Assembly: GCF_000829905.1 (NCBI RefSeq)
Contig: NZ_CDPP01000005.1
Coordinates: 496,001-560,000, forward strand
Source of the DNA: Beduini massiliensis
Lineage (GTDB): Bacteria > Bacillota_I > Bacilli_A > Erysipelotrichales > Coprobacillaceae
Direction: 5' to 3'
DNA length: 64,000 bases
A model generated the notes under the pieces. The model searched no databases. It worked only from the letters and a program-made list of their open reading frames with translations, and was not told the origin of the DNA. Shown one piece after another: positions 20,332 to 29,349 of the stretch (positions are counted from its first letter, which is position 1; every line of letters begins with the position of its first letter). Position numbers and translations under genes: made by a program.

Positions 20332-22194
20332 ACAGTTTTCAAATTGTGAATTATATAGTGAAGCATAGAAACCATCTCTTGCCAATAATTCTTCATGATC
20401 ACCAACTTCAACGATATCACCATCACGCATCACTAAGATAACATCCGCATCTCTGATCGTCGATAAACGATGAGCAATAACAAAGCTTGTTCTGCCTTCC
20501 ATCAAACGATCCATCCCTTCTTGGATTAATACTTCTGTACGAGTATCGACTGAACTTGTTGCTTCATCCAAAATTAAGATTTTCGGATCGGTTAAGAACG
20601 CTCTGGCAATGGTCAGCAATTGTTTTTGACCCTGTGAAACGTTGTTTGATTCTTCGTTAATCACTGTATCATACCCATGATCCAAAGTTCTGATGAAATG
20701 ATCGACATTGGCAACTTTGGCCGCTTCGATCACTTCTTCATCGGTAGCATCCTGTTTACCATACTTTAAGTTTTCTTTGATAGTCCCATTAAACAGCCAT
20801 GCATCTTGAAGTACCATTCCAAATAAACTTCTTAAATCTTTACGTGTATATTCTTTGATATCGTGTCCATCGATCATGATAGACCCTGAATTCAATTCAT
20901 AGAAACGCATCAATAACTTAACGATAGTTGTTTTTCCGGCTCCGGTAGGTCCGACAATCGCTACCTTTTGTCCGGAATGAATGTGCATATTGAAATCGTT
21001 AATGATGATTTTATCTTCAAAGTATCCGAAATGAACATTAGCAAACGTAACAGATCCTTTAATGGTGCTTTCACCGTTTTGATCGACTACAGCTACCGGA
21101 TTTGGTGTATCCGGTGTCATTTCTTCTTCAGCTAAGAATTCAAATACACGTTCAGCGGCGGCGGCTGTGGACTGCAATACGTTCATGATTTGAGCCACTT
21201 GTCCGATTGGCTGATTGAATGAACGTACATATTGGATAAATGCTTGAATATCCCCAATCGCAATCGTTCCTTGAGATGCCAACCATCCCCCTAATAAACA
21301 GACACCTACATATCCTAAGTTACCAACAAAGTTAGTAATTGGATGCATCATACTTGATAAAAACTGAGACTTCCAAGCTGATTTATACAAGTTCCCGTTA
21401 TGCACAGCAAATTCTTCAATAGAGGCTTCTTCACCATTAAAAGCCTTTACAACATCATGTCCGCCATACATTTCTTCGATATGACCGTTAACATCCCCTA
21501 AGTAAGCTTGCTGCTGCTTAAAGTATTTTTGTGATCTTTTGGTAATCTGCATCATCAATACCGCGGAAATTGGCAATACCATTACCGCAAGCAATGTCAT
21601 TTCCCAACTGATACTGAGCATCATAATGAAGATTCCGACTACTGTTGCAACAGAAGTAATAATCTGTGACATACTCTGGTTCAACGATTGAGCGATTGTA
21701 TCAATATCATTGGTTACACGGCTCAATACTTCCCCATGTGTTTTTGTATCGAAATATTTTAATGGCATACGATCCATCTTTTCTGACAATTCTTTACGCA
21801 TGTTGTAGGAAATGCTCTGAGAGACTCCGGTCATGATAAATCCTTGAATATAAGAGAAGATCGCACTAATGGCGTATAACGCAATTAATAATAGAATAAT
21901 ATTCCAAATGGCATCAAAATCAATGCCTCCAGTTCCCATGACTTTTGCCATGATTCCCTCAGATAATTTTGTTGTTGCCTGTCCTAGAATCTTTGGTCCG
22001 ATAATCGCAAAAACCGTTGATCCCACTGCAAAAATAATAACAATAAATATTTTAAGATAGAAGGGCTTTAGATAATTAAATAAATTTTTCATCGTCCCTT
22101 TAAAGTTTTTTGCTTTTTCACCCGGTCCATGACCACGACCTCCTGGTCCCATTGCCATTGGTCGACGAGGTGCACTTTTTTGCTGATTACTCAT
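20326..22194 (-). CDS. ABC multidrug exporter half, catalytic-site subunit
   Basis: 622 residues: an N-terminal Gly/Arg-rich tail with GPGGRGHGPGEK, six membrane helices (about 45-345), then the ATPase with Walker A GPTGAGKTTIV, signature NVSQGQKQLLTIARA and Walker B ILILDEATSSVD, where the catalytic Glu is present. The signature is degenerate (SQGQ rather than SGGQ). The upstream partner has the opposite pattern, as expected of a heterodimeric exporter with one consensus and one degenerate ATP site (BmrCD/TM287-288 type). Its start overlaps the partner's end by 8 bases. The likely role is efflux of lipophilic compounds, under MarR control. Confidence 0.93.
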   Translation of the reverse strand: MSNQQKSAPRRPMAMGPGGRGHGPGEKAKNFKGTMKNLFNYLKPFYLKIFIVIIFAVGSTVFAIIGPKILGQATTKLSEGIMAKVMGTGGIDFDAIWNIILLLIALYAISAIFSYIQGFIMTGVSQSISYNMRKELSEKMDRMPLKYFDTKTHGEVLSRVTNDIDTIAQSLNQSMSQIITSVATVVGIFIMMLSISWEMTLLAVMVLPISAVLMMQITKRSQKYFKQQQAYLGDVNGHIEEMYGGHDVVKAFNGEEASIEEFAVHNGNLYKSAWKSQFLSSMMHPITNFVGNLGYVGVCLLGGWLASQGTIAIGDIQAFIQYVRSFNQPIGQVAQIMNVLQSTAAAAERVFEFLAEEEMTPDTPNPVAVVDQNGESTIKGSVTFANVHFGYFEDKIIINDFNMHIHSGQKVAIVGPTGAGKTTIVKLLMRFYELNSGSIMIDGHDIKEYTRKDLRSLFGMVLQDAWLFNGTIKENLKYGKQDATDEEVIEAAKVANVDHFIRTLDHGYDTVINEESNNVSQGQKQLLTIARAFLTDPKILILDEATSSVDTRTEVLIQEGMDRLMEGRTSFVIAHRLSTIRDADVILVMRDGDIVEVGDHEELLARDGFYASLYNSQFENCE

Positions 22195-24397
22195 TACCTA
22201 GTTCCTCCTTTGACAATTGTGATAAGGCGATTTCTTGGTAAACTGAACAGTTCTTCATTAACTCATCATGTGTTCCGATTCCGGCAATCTTTCCTTCATC
22301 TAAAACGACAATCTGATCTGCGCTCATAATCGAACTGATTCTTTGTCCAACTAATAATACAGTACTTTTAGTTTTCTGACATAGTTCATTCAAAGCTTTT
22401 CTTAATGCCGCATCGGTCTTGAAATCTAATGCAGAGAAACTATCATCAAAAATATAAATTTCCGGATTTTTCGCAATGGCTCTGGCAATCGATAAACGTT
22501 GCTTTTGTCCACCGGAAACGTTAGTTCCGCCTTGGGCTATCGGCGTTTCATACTTTTCTTCTTTAGAAGCAATGAATTCCGTTGCCTGTGCAATATCACT
22601 GATAACATCTAATTCTTCATCTGTTGCATTTGGATTCCCATAACGAATATTAGAACCGATTGTTCCAGAGAATAATACTCCGGTTTGAGGCACCAGACCA
22701 ATTTTTTCACGTAAATCATGCTGTGTCACATCTTTTACATTAATACCGTCAATCAGTACTTCTCCTTCTGTGGCATCATAGAAACGCGGTACCAACTGAA
22801 TCAAAGTAGATTTTCCTGACCCTGTACTTCCAATAAAGGCCGTTGTTTCTCCCGGCTTAGCAGTAAAACTAATATTACTTAAGACATGTTCAGCCGCATC
22901 CGGATAAGAGAAGCTGACATTTCTAAATTCAACATATCCTTTTTTATTTTCATCAAAGTGTTTTGGATCTTTAGGGTCTTCGATAGAAGGTTCCATTTCC
23001 AATACTTCATTTACACGCTTAGCCGCCACAGCAGCTCTTGGGATCATAATCATAATCATTGAGATCATAACAAATGACATAATGATCTGCATTGAATACT
23101 GCATGAATGCCATCATATCCCCAATAGCCAACGTTCCTAAATCAATTTGCTTAGCACCAAACCAAACAATAGCTAAAGAAACACAGTTCATTACTAACAT
23201 CATGATTGGCATTACGGTATTCATGACACGATTGACAAACAAATTGACTTTCCATGTATTTTTATTTGCTTCATCAAAACGTTCTTCTGCATGTTTTTCA
23301 TTTCCGAATGCACGAATAACAAGCATTCCAGATAAATTTTCTCTCATCACTAAGTTTAATTTATCGACTAATTTTTGAACAACCGCAAATTTTGGCAAGA
23401 CGATCATAAATGTTGTGATAATTACTCCAAATAAAATGACGAGAACCACTCCGATGATCCATGCCATCGAATTGGCACTGTTCAATACTTTAATCAATGC
23501 TCCAAAACCAATGATTGGAGAATAAACAATGATTCTCAAACACATCACAACGACCATTTGAATCTGTTGGATATCATTGGTTGTACGAGTAATCAGTGAA
23601 GCCGTCGAAAATTTATTGAATTCGGTTGTCGAGAAATGCTGTACTTTATTAAAAACATCTTGTCTTAATTTTCTCGAAACCCCTGCACCGATACGTGATG
23701 AGAAGAATCCGACTGTAATTGCAGCAATAGATCCCAGCAAAGCAATTCCTAACATCATCGCTCCAATTTTAATAATATAATTGTTTTGAATAGTATCGGT
23801 ATCTCTGCCTAACGCTTCATATTCTGTCTTAACGCCATTACTAGCCGCAATGGTCATTGATGATTCTCCTAGTGTATCGAACTTTTCGTCAATACCTTCT
23901 GTCATTGATGCCAATTGTTCTTTTGGCATCATTTCGATCGCCTGAGCAATCGTCACCCCTTCGGGTAATTGAGCCAGCATCTGTTCTGCCTGCTCTGAAG
24001 TTTGTATTCCGGTCGCCAATAATAATGGTTTTACCATGATATGATTTAAGGCCGTACGGTCTGCTTTATCATTTAAGACATAAATATCTTTATCTTTAGC
24101 GTCTGGATATTTTTTCAAGGTTGCTTCATCAATATTCTGACTTTCCACCAATGTGTAGTGTTCATCTAAAGTTTTCTGATCTTCCTCAGACATAAATACT
24201 TTCATCAGATCATAAGTGTCTTTTGAACATACATCCATGACAGCGTCTTCGAAGCCCCCGGCTTGAATCCCATTAGTAATTATCTTAGACATGTAATCCG
24301 GCAATGCCAATTCAGTTTGTGCCTGAACATAAAGCAATCCGATTACAATTAAGATGGATACGATAAATGGTTTCAAATATCTTCTTAACTTTATCAT
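22187..24397 (-). CDS. ABC multidrug exporter half, degenerate-site subunit
   Basis: 736 residues, about 120 longer than usual. The extra length is an extracytoplasmic insertion of about 170 residues between membrane helices 1 and 2 (roughly 30-200), rich in acidic and Gln/Glu-containing helices. The ATPase has Walker A GSTGSGKSTL, a canonical signature VSGGQKQRLSIARA, but Walker B IYIFDDSFSALD, in which Asp replaces the catalytic Glu. The canonical signature completes the partner's active site. The gene starts 2 bases after the marR stop. The insertion is seen in some Firmicutes exporters, and its role is unknown to me. Confidence 0.92.
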   Translation of the reverse strand: MIKLRRYLKPFIVSILIVIGLLYVQAQTELALPDYMSKIITNGIQAGGFEDAVMDVCSKDTYDLMKVFMSEEDQKTLDEHYTLVESQNIDEATLKKYPDAKDKDIYVLNDKADRTALNHIMVKPLLLATGIQTSEQAEQMLAQLPEGVTIAQAIEMMPKEQLASMTEGIDEKFDTLGESSMTIAASNGVKTEYEALGRDTDTIQNNYIIKIGAMMLGIALLGSIAAITVGFFSSRIGAGVSRKLRQDVFNKVQHFSTTEFNKFSTASLITRTTNDIQQIQMVVVMCLRIIVYSPIIGFGALIKVLNSANSMAWIIGVVLVILFGVIITTFMIVLPKFAVVQKLVDKLNLVMRENLSGMLVIRAFGNEKHAEERFDEANKNTWKVNLFVNRVMNTVMPIMMLVMNCVSLAIVWFGAKQIDLGTLAIGDMMAFMQYSMQIIMSFVMISMIMIMIPRAAVAAKRVNEVLEMEPSIEDPKDPKHFDENKKGYVEFRNVSFSYPDAAEHVLSNISFTAKPGETTAFIGSTGSGKSTLIQLVPRFYDATEGEVLIDGINVKDVTQHDLREKIGLVPQTGVLFSGTIGSNIRYGNPNATDEELDVISDIAQATEFIASKEEKYETPIAQGGTNVSGGQKQRLSIARAIAKNPEIYIFDDSFSALDFKTDAALRKALNELCQKTKSTVLLVGQRISSIMSADQIVVLDEGKIAGIGTHDELMKNCSVYQEIALSQLSKEELGNE

Positions 24398-24399
24398 CC

Positions 24400-24849
24400 T
24401 TATTCCTTTCCTTTCATATCAATTTTTTCAATGTTTTCATTCATTCGCTGTATCGAAGAAATAAATGTTTTCACTTCATCTTCGCTAAAACCATCAAATG
24501 CATGTTTTGCGACATAGCCAAATGCTTCATAACACTCTTTGATAATGCGAACACCATCATCGGTTATACTGACCTTCTGGATTCTTTTATCGTTTACATC
24601 CGTTTCACGTTTCACATATTCCAGTTTCTCTAATCGCTGTAAACGAACAGTCAATGTTGCCGGCTTAATGCGCATTCTGCGAGCGATATCTTTTTGTGTC
24701 AGCGGTCCATGCTTTTCTATGACATGCAGTAAGATCGGCGCTTCCGCCGATACTGGAAGATTTGCCATTTGACGTGTTAAACTATGGAACAACTGATGCG
24801 TCATCATACCAAATTGCTGTAAAGTCGTGATATAACCATATTCTTCCAC
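24400..24849 (-). CDS. MarR-family repressor
   Basis: 149 residues with the MarR winged helix (about 35-110): GPLTQKDIARRMRIKPATLTVRLQRLE, then a wing with DVNDKRIQKVSITDDG. N- and C-terminal helices would form the dimer. GGAGGTGA precedes the ATG. It is first gene of an operon with the two ABC exporter genes. Two matching inverted repeats sit in its promoter, so it very likely represses its own operon until a ligand (drug or phenolic compound) binds. Confidence 0.93.
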   Translation of the reverse strand: MEEYGYITTLQQFGMMTHQLFHSLTRQMANLPVSAEAPILLHVIEKHGPLTQKDIARRMRIKPATLTVRLQRLEKLEYVKRETDVNDKRIQKVSITDDGVRIIKECYEAFGYVAKHAFDGFSEDEVKTFISSIQRMNENIEKIDMKGKE

Positions 24850-24865
24850 TCTGTCACCTCCTAAA

Positions 24866-24923
24866 TAGTTAGCTATACTAACTATTGTATTCTTATTATA
24901 GTTAGTACCCTAACTAATGTCAA
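24866..24923 (-). promoter_or_regulatory. marR-ABC promoter with two MarR operators
   Basis: On the minus strand the -35 TTGACA (24918-24923) and -10 TATAAT (24895-24900) are both perfect with a 17-base spacer. Operator 2, TAGTTAG-N4-CTAACTA (24899-24916), fills the spacer. Operator 1, TAGTTAG-N5-CTAACTA (24866-24884), lies between the start of transcription and the ribosome binding site. Both arms are identical in the two copies. Bound repressor would block polymerase. Confidence 0.85.
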
Positions 24924-24924
24924 C

Positions 24925-25318
24925 CATTATTATCCAAATCTTTTTCAGTCAATTTTTCTTTTCATATCGACTATCATTGATAGTTCACATATTACATTGA
25001 TCTTTGCTTTCCTTTTGAGATTGCTCTCTATCTATATCATAATCAACATTTTTGATTTATACTATCATCAATCGTCGTTTATAGTGTTGTCTAAACAACA
25101 GCAACTTATTTATTTGTTGATTATCACAGCCATGATCACCTAATGCTCATAAAAATTATATGTTTATATGAGCTTTGTCTCTATGGACTGCTTATCTTCT
25201 ATCTTATTCTATTTGTATAAATCGGTGACAAAAAAAACAAACCCATTTGCATCAGCCTTCAACCGTTGAATTTACAGTTCCAACTTTAAAGGGATACTTA
25301 ATTCGTTTGCTTTTTTCA
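24925..25318. other. Gene-free stretch between marR and proA
   Basis: About 390 AT-rich bases without a supported gene. They hold several dyads: ACTATCA-T-TGATAGT near 24969, TGTTGT-CTAA-ACAACA at 25085-25100, and a long-loop hairpin GCTCATA/TATGAGC at 25145-25173 followed by TTTGTCT. A weak terminator for proA (CAAA-TGGG-TTTG then T-rich on the minus strand) lies near 25230-25250. I see no riboswitch or RNA gene I can name. Confidence 0.5.
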
Positions 25319-26542
25319 TTATCTTATTTGTCCGTCACCAAAAATAACGTAACGATAAGTCGTCATTTGCTGTAAGCCTAAAGGTCCGCGAGCATGTAGC
25401 TTTTGGGTGCTGATTCCTAATTCCAAGCCAAAACCAAATTCTCCTCCATCACTAAAACGAGTAGAAGCATTGACATAGACACAGGCAGAATCAATATGAT
25501 CAATAAAGTATTGAGCACGAGTTTCATCTTGAGTCATGATCGTTTCCGAATGTCCAGTTGAATAATGCTGAATATGATCAATCGCCTCCTCGATAGAATC
25601 CACTATCTTTAAATTAAGAATATAATCATTATATTCTATTGCATAATCTTCAATCTGAATCGGTTCGACATCAATAAATTGAGCGATACGTGCATCTCCC
25701 TTTAATGTTACATTTGCTTCTTTCATTGCCGGTTTTAACACCTTCAAAAATACATCCGCTACTTTCGCATGAACAAGCAGTGTTTCAATAGCGTTGCAGA
25801 CGGACGGTCTGGAGGCTTTCGCATTGACTGCTACTTTTACCGCTTGCTCAAGATTGGCACACTTATCTACATACTGATGACAGATTCCCGCACCTGTTTC
25901 AATCACCGGTACAGTTGCGTTCTTAACAACAAACTCGATCAATCCTTTTCCTCCGCGAGGCACTGCCACATCAATAAATTCATGACTTTGGATTAATTCT
26001 AATACTTGACTTGAGGAGTCCATTAGCATCACCGCACGCTCATCTACGATTCCTCTCATGGCTTCATGGATCAAAGCGACCAATACTTGATTAGTGCAGC
26101 GTGCTTCTTTTCCTCCCTTTAATACACAGGCATTACCGCTTTTCATACATAAGCAGGCAACATCTATCGTGACATTAGGGCGTGATTCATAAATGATTGC
26201 CATGACACCTAGTGGAATGCTTAATTTCTTAATCCGTAATCCATTAGGACGTTGGATGCTTTCTAATTCACGATGTAAAGGATCTTTTTGTTGAATGACA
26301 ATCTCTACTTGTTTTGCCATAGATTCAATCTTTTCATGAGTCAAAGTTAGCCGTTCTTTCATTGCACTGCTTAACGTTTTTGCCTGAACGATATCTTTCT
26401 GGTTAGCAGTTAAAATCGCTTCTTTTTGCTCAATCAATAATCGAGCAATATTTTTTAATAGTTGATTTCTTTTCTCTTCTGTCAAAAGTGCCAATTCCTT
26501 AGAAGCCGTTTTGACAGCTTTTAACTGTTCCTGCAATCTCAT
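25319..26542 (-). CDS. proA: Gamma-glutamyl phosphate reductase
   Basis: Reduces gamma-glutamyl phosphate to glutamate-5-semialdehyde with NADPH, the second step of proline synthesis. It is 407 residues, the family norm, with an aldehyde-dehydrogenase fold. The catalytic Cys lies in RPSVCNAIETLLVH and the cofactor region has IYESRPNVTIDVA. SDGGEFGFGLELGISTQKLHARGP, read across two blocks, is the ProA C-terminal signature. The ATG at 26542 follows AAGGGGG and lies one base after the proB stop. The third enzyme, proC, is not in the window. Confidence 0.96.
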   Translation of the reverse strand: MRLQEQLKAVKTASKELALLTEEKRNQLLKNIARLLIEQKEAILTANQKDIVQAKTLSSAMKERLTLTHEKIESMAKQVEIVIQQKDPLHRELESIQRPNGLRIKKLSIPLGVMAIIYESRPNVTIDVACLCMKSGNACVLKGGKEARCTNQVLVALIHEAMRGIVDERAVMLMDSSSQVLELIQSHEFIDVAVPRGGKGLIEFVVKNATVPVIETGAGICHQYVDKCANLEQAVKVAVNAKASRPSVCNAIETLLVHAKVADVFLKVLKPAMKEANVTLKGDARIAQFIDVEPIQIEDYAIEYNDYILNLKIVDSIEEAIDHIQHYSTGHSETIMTQDETRAQYFIDHIDSACVYVNASTRFSDGGEFGFGLELGISTQKLHARGPLGLQQMTTYRYVIFGDGQIR

Positions 26543-26543
26543 A

Positions 26544-27320
26544 TTATTCCCCCTTAAACCAAGTTCCCACACACACGCCATCAGCTAATTCATGTAATCG
26601 ATGAATCTCTTGTCCGTTCATAATCACCATATGACAATGGTTCGCTGTGGCATAACGAGCGGCATTTATTTTCGTTGCCATTCCTCCGGTTCCTAAAGCC
26701 GTTTGCTTATCTTCTATCATCTGTAAGATTTCTTCATCTATATGTTCTACTGTTGAGACTAATTTAGCATCTGCATGAAGATTAGGATTCTTATCATATA
26801 GTCCATCGATATCACTGATTAAAATCAATAAGTCAGCAGGCATGATCGGTACCAGTAAAGAAGCTAATGTATCATTATCCCCTACCTTTATTTCCTCGAC
26901 TGCCAAAGCATCATTTTCATTAATAATTGGGATGACCTCCATCTCAAACAGAGCATGCAAAGTTTGTCGCAGATGTTCTAAACGTTCCCCCTCTTTAAAA
27001 TCATCATGATTTAGCAATATTTGTGCACAATTAAGTTTAAACATATTGAAGATGACTTCATAATGATGCATCAAATGTGTTTGACCAATTGCCGCCAACG
27101 CTTGCTTTTTTTCAACTTCTTCCGGTTTTTCAGATAGTTTAACAACACCCATTCCGGCAGCAATCGCACCTGAAGTTACCAGCAATACTTGTTTGTTTTT
27201 CTTTTTCAGCAAAGCAATCTGCTGAACTAATAATAAAACCTTCTCTAAATCAAGAACCCCATTATGATTACATAATGAGGAACTCCCTACTTTTATAATA
27301 ATGCGTTCGATCTTTTCCAT
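26544..27320 (-). CDS. proB: Glutamate 5-kinase, short form without PUA domain
   Basis: Phosphorylates glutamate to gamma-glutamyl phosphate, the first and feedback-inhibited step of proline synthesis. 258 residues of amino-acid-kinase fold: IIIKVGSSSL at the start, VTSGAIAAGMG near 50, INENDALA, ISDIDGLYDKNP and GTGGMATKINAA. Most ProB proteins are ~370 residues with a C-terminal PUA domain; this one stops after the kinase domain, as in some Firmicutes. The ATG at 27320 follows AGGGGAG. It lies 10 bases after the membrane-protein gene and couples to proA. Confidence 0.95.
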   Translation of the reverse strand: MEKIERIIIKVGSSSLCNHNGVLDLEKVLLLVQQIALLKKKNKQVLLVTSGAIAAGMGVVKLSEKPEEVEKKQALAAIGQTHLMHHYEVIFNMFKLNCAQILLNHDDFKEGERLEHLRQTLHALFEMEVIPIINENDALAVEEIKVGDNDTLASLLVPIMPADLLILISDIDGLYDKNPNLHADAKLVSTVEHIDEEILQMIEDKQTALGTGGMATKINAARYATANHCHMVIMNGQEIHRLHELADGVCVGTWFKGE

Positions 27321-27330
27321 ATTTTCTCCC

Positions 27331-28182
27331 CTAAATCTTGAAAAGTTCATGTGAATTTGGCTCTCGTGTCTGATCACGTAATTCTAAATAAAAGATAGAA
27401 ATTGCCTGATAAAAACGAACCTGATATGAAGTAATCATCAGCAGCATTGAGATAACCAAATACGTCGAAGTGCCGCCAATGGGTAAAAAACCACAGACAG
27501 ACATCACTAAAAGTGACGAAGCAAAATAAGCTAAATAATTCGGTGTAAAACTTAACACTAAACGTATAAAATCTTTGATATGCCCGCTCATCATTTTAGC
27601 GGATTTAATCAATGCTTCATTCCATGCATAATCGTAGTCTTCAACAATGCACGGAACTAATATAAAGACGGCAGACAGATAAAAATAAACAATCACTCCT
27701 AACGCAATAAATAAAAGCACCCACCAAGAAAAATAATCGGTTAGGAAAAAACTAATCATATCAATACGAAAGCTATTTGAAAATAAAAGATAGATCAAAT
27801 GATCAAAAACACGATAAAAGTGTTCTCCAGCCATATGATACAACATACCAAAAGCCGGCACCATGATCAGCAGCATTGCCCCTACTAAAATAATTTTTCT
27901 GACGATATAAGACGGAAAATATTTAGCGAACTGCTTGATTCCAATAAAAATATCACTAAAAGTAAACTCTGTTACTTCTCCATGATCCAACATCAATGCC
28001 ATATGAATAAATCCATGTGATAACGTTACCAACAAAAACTCAATCGCTAACGACAAAAAGCCGCTGCTTGATAATTGAGCAAGCAGTGTCACACAATTTA
28101 TCATGTAAAAAGCAGGGACTAATAGACGATAATAGCCATAAAACATCTCATTTGCTTTTTTTCTGATTGCTAAAACATCCAT
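27331..28182 (-). CDS. DUF975-like membrane protein
   Basis: 283 residues, about five or six membrane helices (near 20-60, 92-115, 150-180, 215-235, 240-260), with an N-terminal LAIRKKANEMFYGYYRLL that matches the start of DUF975 proteins. No catalytic motif is visible, and the function of this family is not settled. GGGAGGG precedes the ATG. It lies between the DUF4230 gene (26 bases upstream) and proB (10 bases downstream) on the same strand, so it is probably in the proBA transcript, although no link to proline is evident. Confidence 0.7.
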   Translation of the reverse strand: MDVLAIRKKANEMFYGYYRLLVPAFYMINCVTLLAQLSSSGFLSLAIEFLLVTLSHGFIHMALMLDHGEVTEFTFSDIFIGIKQFAKYFPSYIVRKIILVGAMLLIMVPAFGMLYHMAGEHFYRVFDHLIYLLFSNSFRIDMISFFLTDYFSWWVLLFIALGVIVYFYLSAVFILVPCIVEDYDYAWNEALIKSAKMMSGHIKDFIRLVLSFTPNYLAYFASSLLVMSVCGFLPIGGTSTYLVISMLLMITSYQVRFYQAISIFYLELRDQTREPNSHELFKI

Positions 28183-28208
28183 CTAATCCCTCCCCCTATG
28201 TATTATTT

Positions 28209-28799
28209 TTATGCTGTAAATTCTATTGTATATTCGTGATCGGTCAAGGTATCAATCAAAGTTGTAAGGACTTCTTTTGATTTCTCCTGTGCCTGTTCCA
28301 ATAATCCTTTTGTCTCTAAATCCAATTCTTTTTCTTCTTTTAATACTTTTGTAAAGTCGACATAATCCTGAACACTGATCTGATTAAAAATATTTTTTGA
28401 TTCATTAAACAGTTGAATACTTTTTTCATCAATCACATGACTGGTAATCGTCGCTTGCGGCAAAGTCACCGTAATTTTCTTTCCCTCTACTTTTACGTCC
28501 AATGCTTCTAAATCGATTCCCGCTTTAATAACCCCATCATAAGATAAAACAAATTCTTTTGTCGTTAACGGGATATTCCAACCGTTAAAGTCAATATTAT
28601 TTTCAAACTTACCAATGTTGGTATATAAATATTCCAAAGTGGTTAATTCACTTGCTGAACGTAATTGCTGAGTAATCAGATCTGACGTAATCTTTGGTTT
28701 AGATTGTTTACCGCCAATAAAAGATCCAATCGTTAAAGAGATAGCTGCTACGATCACAACAAACACAACCTGCTTGATTGTCTTCATATATTTTTTCAT
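28209..28799 (-). CDS. DUF4230 membrane-anchored protein
   Basis: 196 residues with one N-terminal membrane helix (about 9-28, VVFVVIVAAISLTIGSFIGG), then an extracytoplasmic domain containing ELTTLEYLYTNIG and KKITVTLPQATITSHVID, which is the DUF4230 pattern. The family's function is unknown. GGGGGT lies 6-7 bases before the ATG. It has its own promoter after the csoR terminator and probably heads the unit that continues through the DUF975-like gene to proBA. Confidence 0.8.
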   Translation of the reverse strand: MKKYMKTIKQVVFVVIVAAISLTIGSFIGGKQSKPKITSDLITQQLRSASELTTLEYLYTNIGKFENNIDFNGWNIPLTTKEFVLSYDGVIKAGIDLEALDVKVEGKKITVTLPQATITSHVIDEKSIQLFNESKNIFNQISVQDYVDFTKVLKEEKELDLETKGLLEQAQEKSKEVLTTLIDTLTDHEYTIEFTA

Positions 28800-28828
28800 T
28801 CTTCTACCCCCTAATGCTTATTTATTTG

Positions 28829-28857
28829 ATTATACTATATTTTAAAGTAAAGTTTAA
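28829..28857 (-). promoter_or_regulatory. Promoter for the DUF4230-proBA unit
   Basis: On the minus strand TTAAAC (28852-28857), 17 bases, TATAAT (28829-28834), between the csoR terminator and the DUF4230 start. Confidence 0.55.
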
Positions 28858-28859
28858 TA

Positions 28860-28887
28860 AAAAATAGCTAAAGAATTAGCTATTTTG
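28860..28887 (-). terminator. copA-csoR terminator
   Basis: AAATAGCTAA / TTAGCTATTT with a four-base loop, then TTTATT on the minus strand; it overlaps the csoR stop. Confidence 0.8.
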
Positions 28888-29143
28888 TCATTTTGGAGAT
28901 TAATTGCACAATCTCATCAATCTTTTCATTTTCTTTACCGCTTTCAAAGGCTTCCTTCACACAATGATGAAGATGTCCTTTCAATACTTCCTGGTTAGCT
29001 TTTTGGACAAGCGACAAAATGGCTAAAAGCTGATTGGAAATATCGATGCAATAGCGATCTTCTTCAATCATCTTGATCACCCCATCAAGCTGTCCACGAG
29101 CCGTCTTTAAATACTGCAAGGTTTTCTTTTGATCCCCTTTCAT
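28880..29143 (-). CDS. csoR: Copper-sensing repressor
   Basis: 87 residues, all helical. The copper ligands are spaced exactly as in CsoR: Cys32, His57, Cys61 (C, 25 residues on H, 4 on C), in DRYCIDISNQ and GHLHHCVKEAF. The N-terminal RGQLDGVIKMIEEDR is the conserved DUF156 block. Cu(I) binding releases DNA. Its ATG overlaps the copA stop (TAATG), so it is translationally coupled to the pump it controls. A matching operator lies upstream of copA. Confidence 0.94.
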   Translation of the reverse strand: MKGDQKKTLQYLKTARGQLDGVIKMIEEDRYCIDISNQLLAILSLVQKANQEVLKGHLHHCVKEAFESGKENEKIDEIVQLISKMTK

Positions 29144-29349
29144 TATTCAATACCTGTTACTTTATAACCCGCATCTTCCACTGCTTCTTTAATTTTTCCA
29201 TCACTGATATCAGCACTTAGTTCCACACGCGCTAATTTATTATCTAAATCAACTTCTGCTGTCATACCGGGAATAGTATTTAATGCTTCATTTACTCTAG
29301 ATTGACAATGTGCACACATCATTCCTTCAATATAAACTGTTTTTTTCAT
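29143..29349 (-). CDS. Predicted internal CopZ-like copper chaperone made from the 3' end of copA
   Basis: Within copA, in frame, an ATG at 29349 is preceded 7 bases upstream by AGAGGA. Initiation there would give 68 residues starting [16 protein letters not shown], the exact size and motif of free CopZ chaperones. No separate copZ is nearby. Known family precedent: E. coli copA makes a small chaperone by programmed frameshift; here internal initiation would have the same result. This is a prediction; the full-length fusion is also open. Confidence 0.4.
   Translation of the reverse strand: MKKTVYIEGMMCAHCQSRVNEALNTIPGMTAEVDLDNKLARVELSADISDGKIKEAVEDAGYKVTGIE

Noticed and set aside
20326-24397. 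Two independent homodimeric ABC exporters
   Set aside because: Complementary degenerate motifs (Asp for Glu in one, SQGQ in the other), the 8-base overlap and a shared MarR promoter indicate one heterodimer.
25262-25318. 15-codon frame just after the proA stop
   Set aside because: Too short, with no ribosome site distinct from proA and no conservation evidence.
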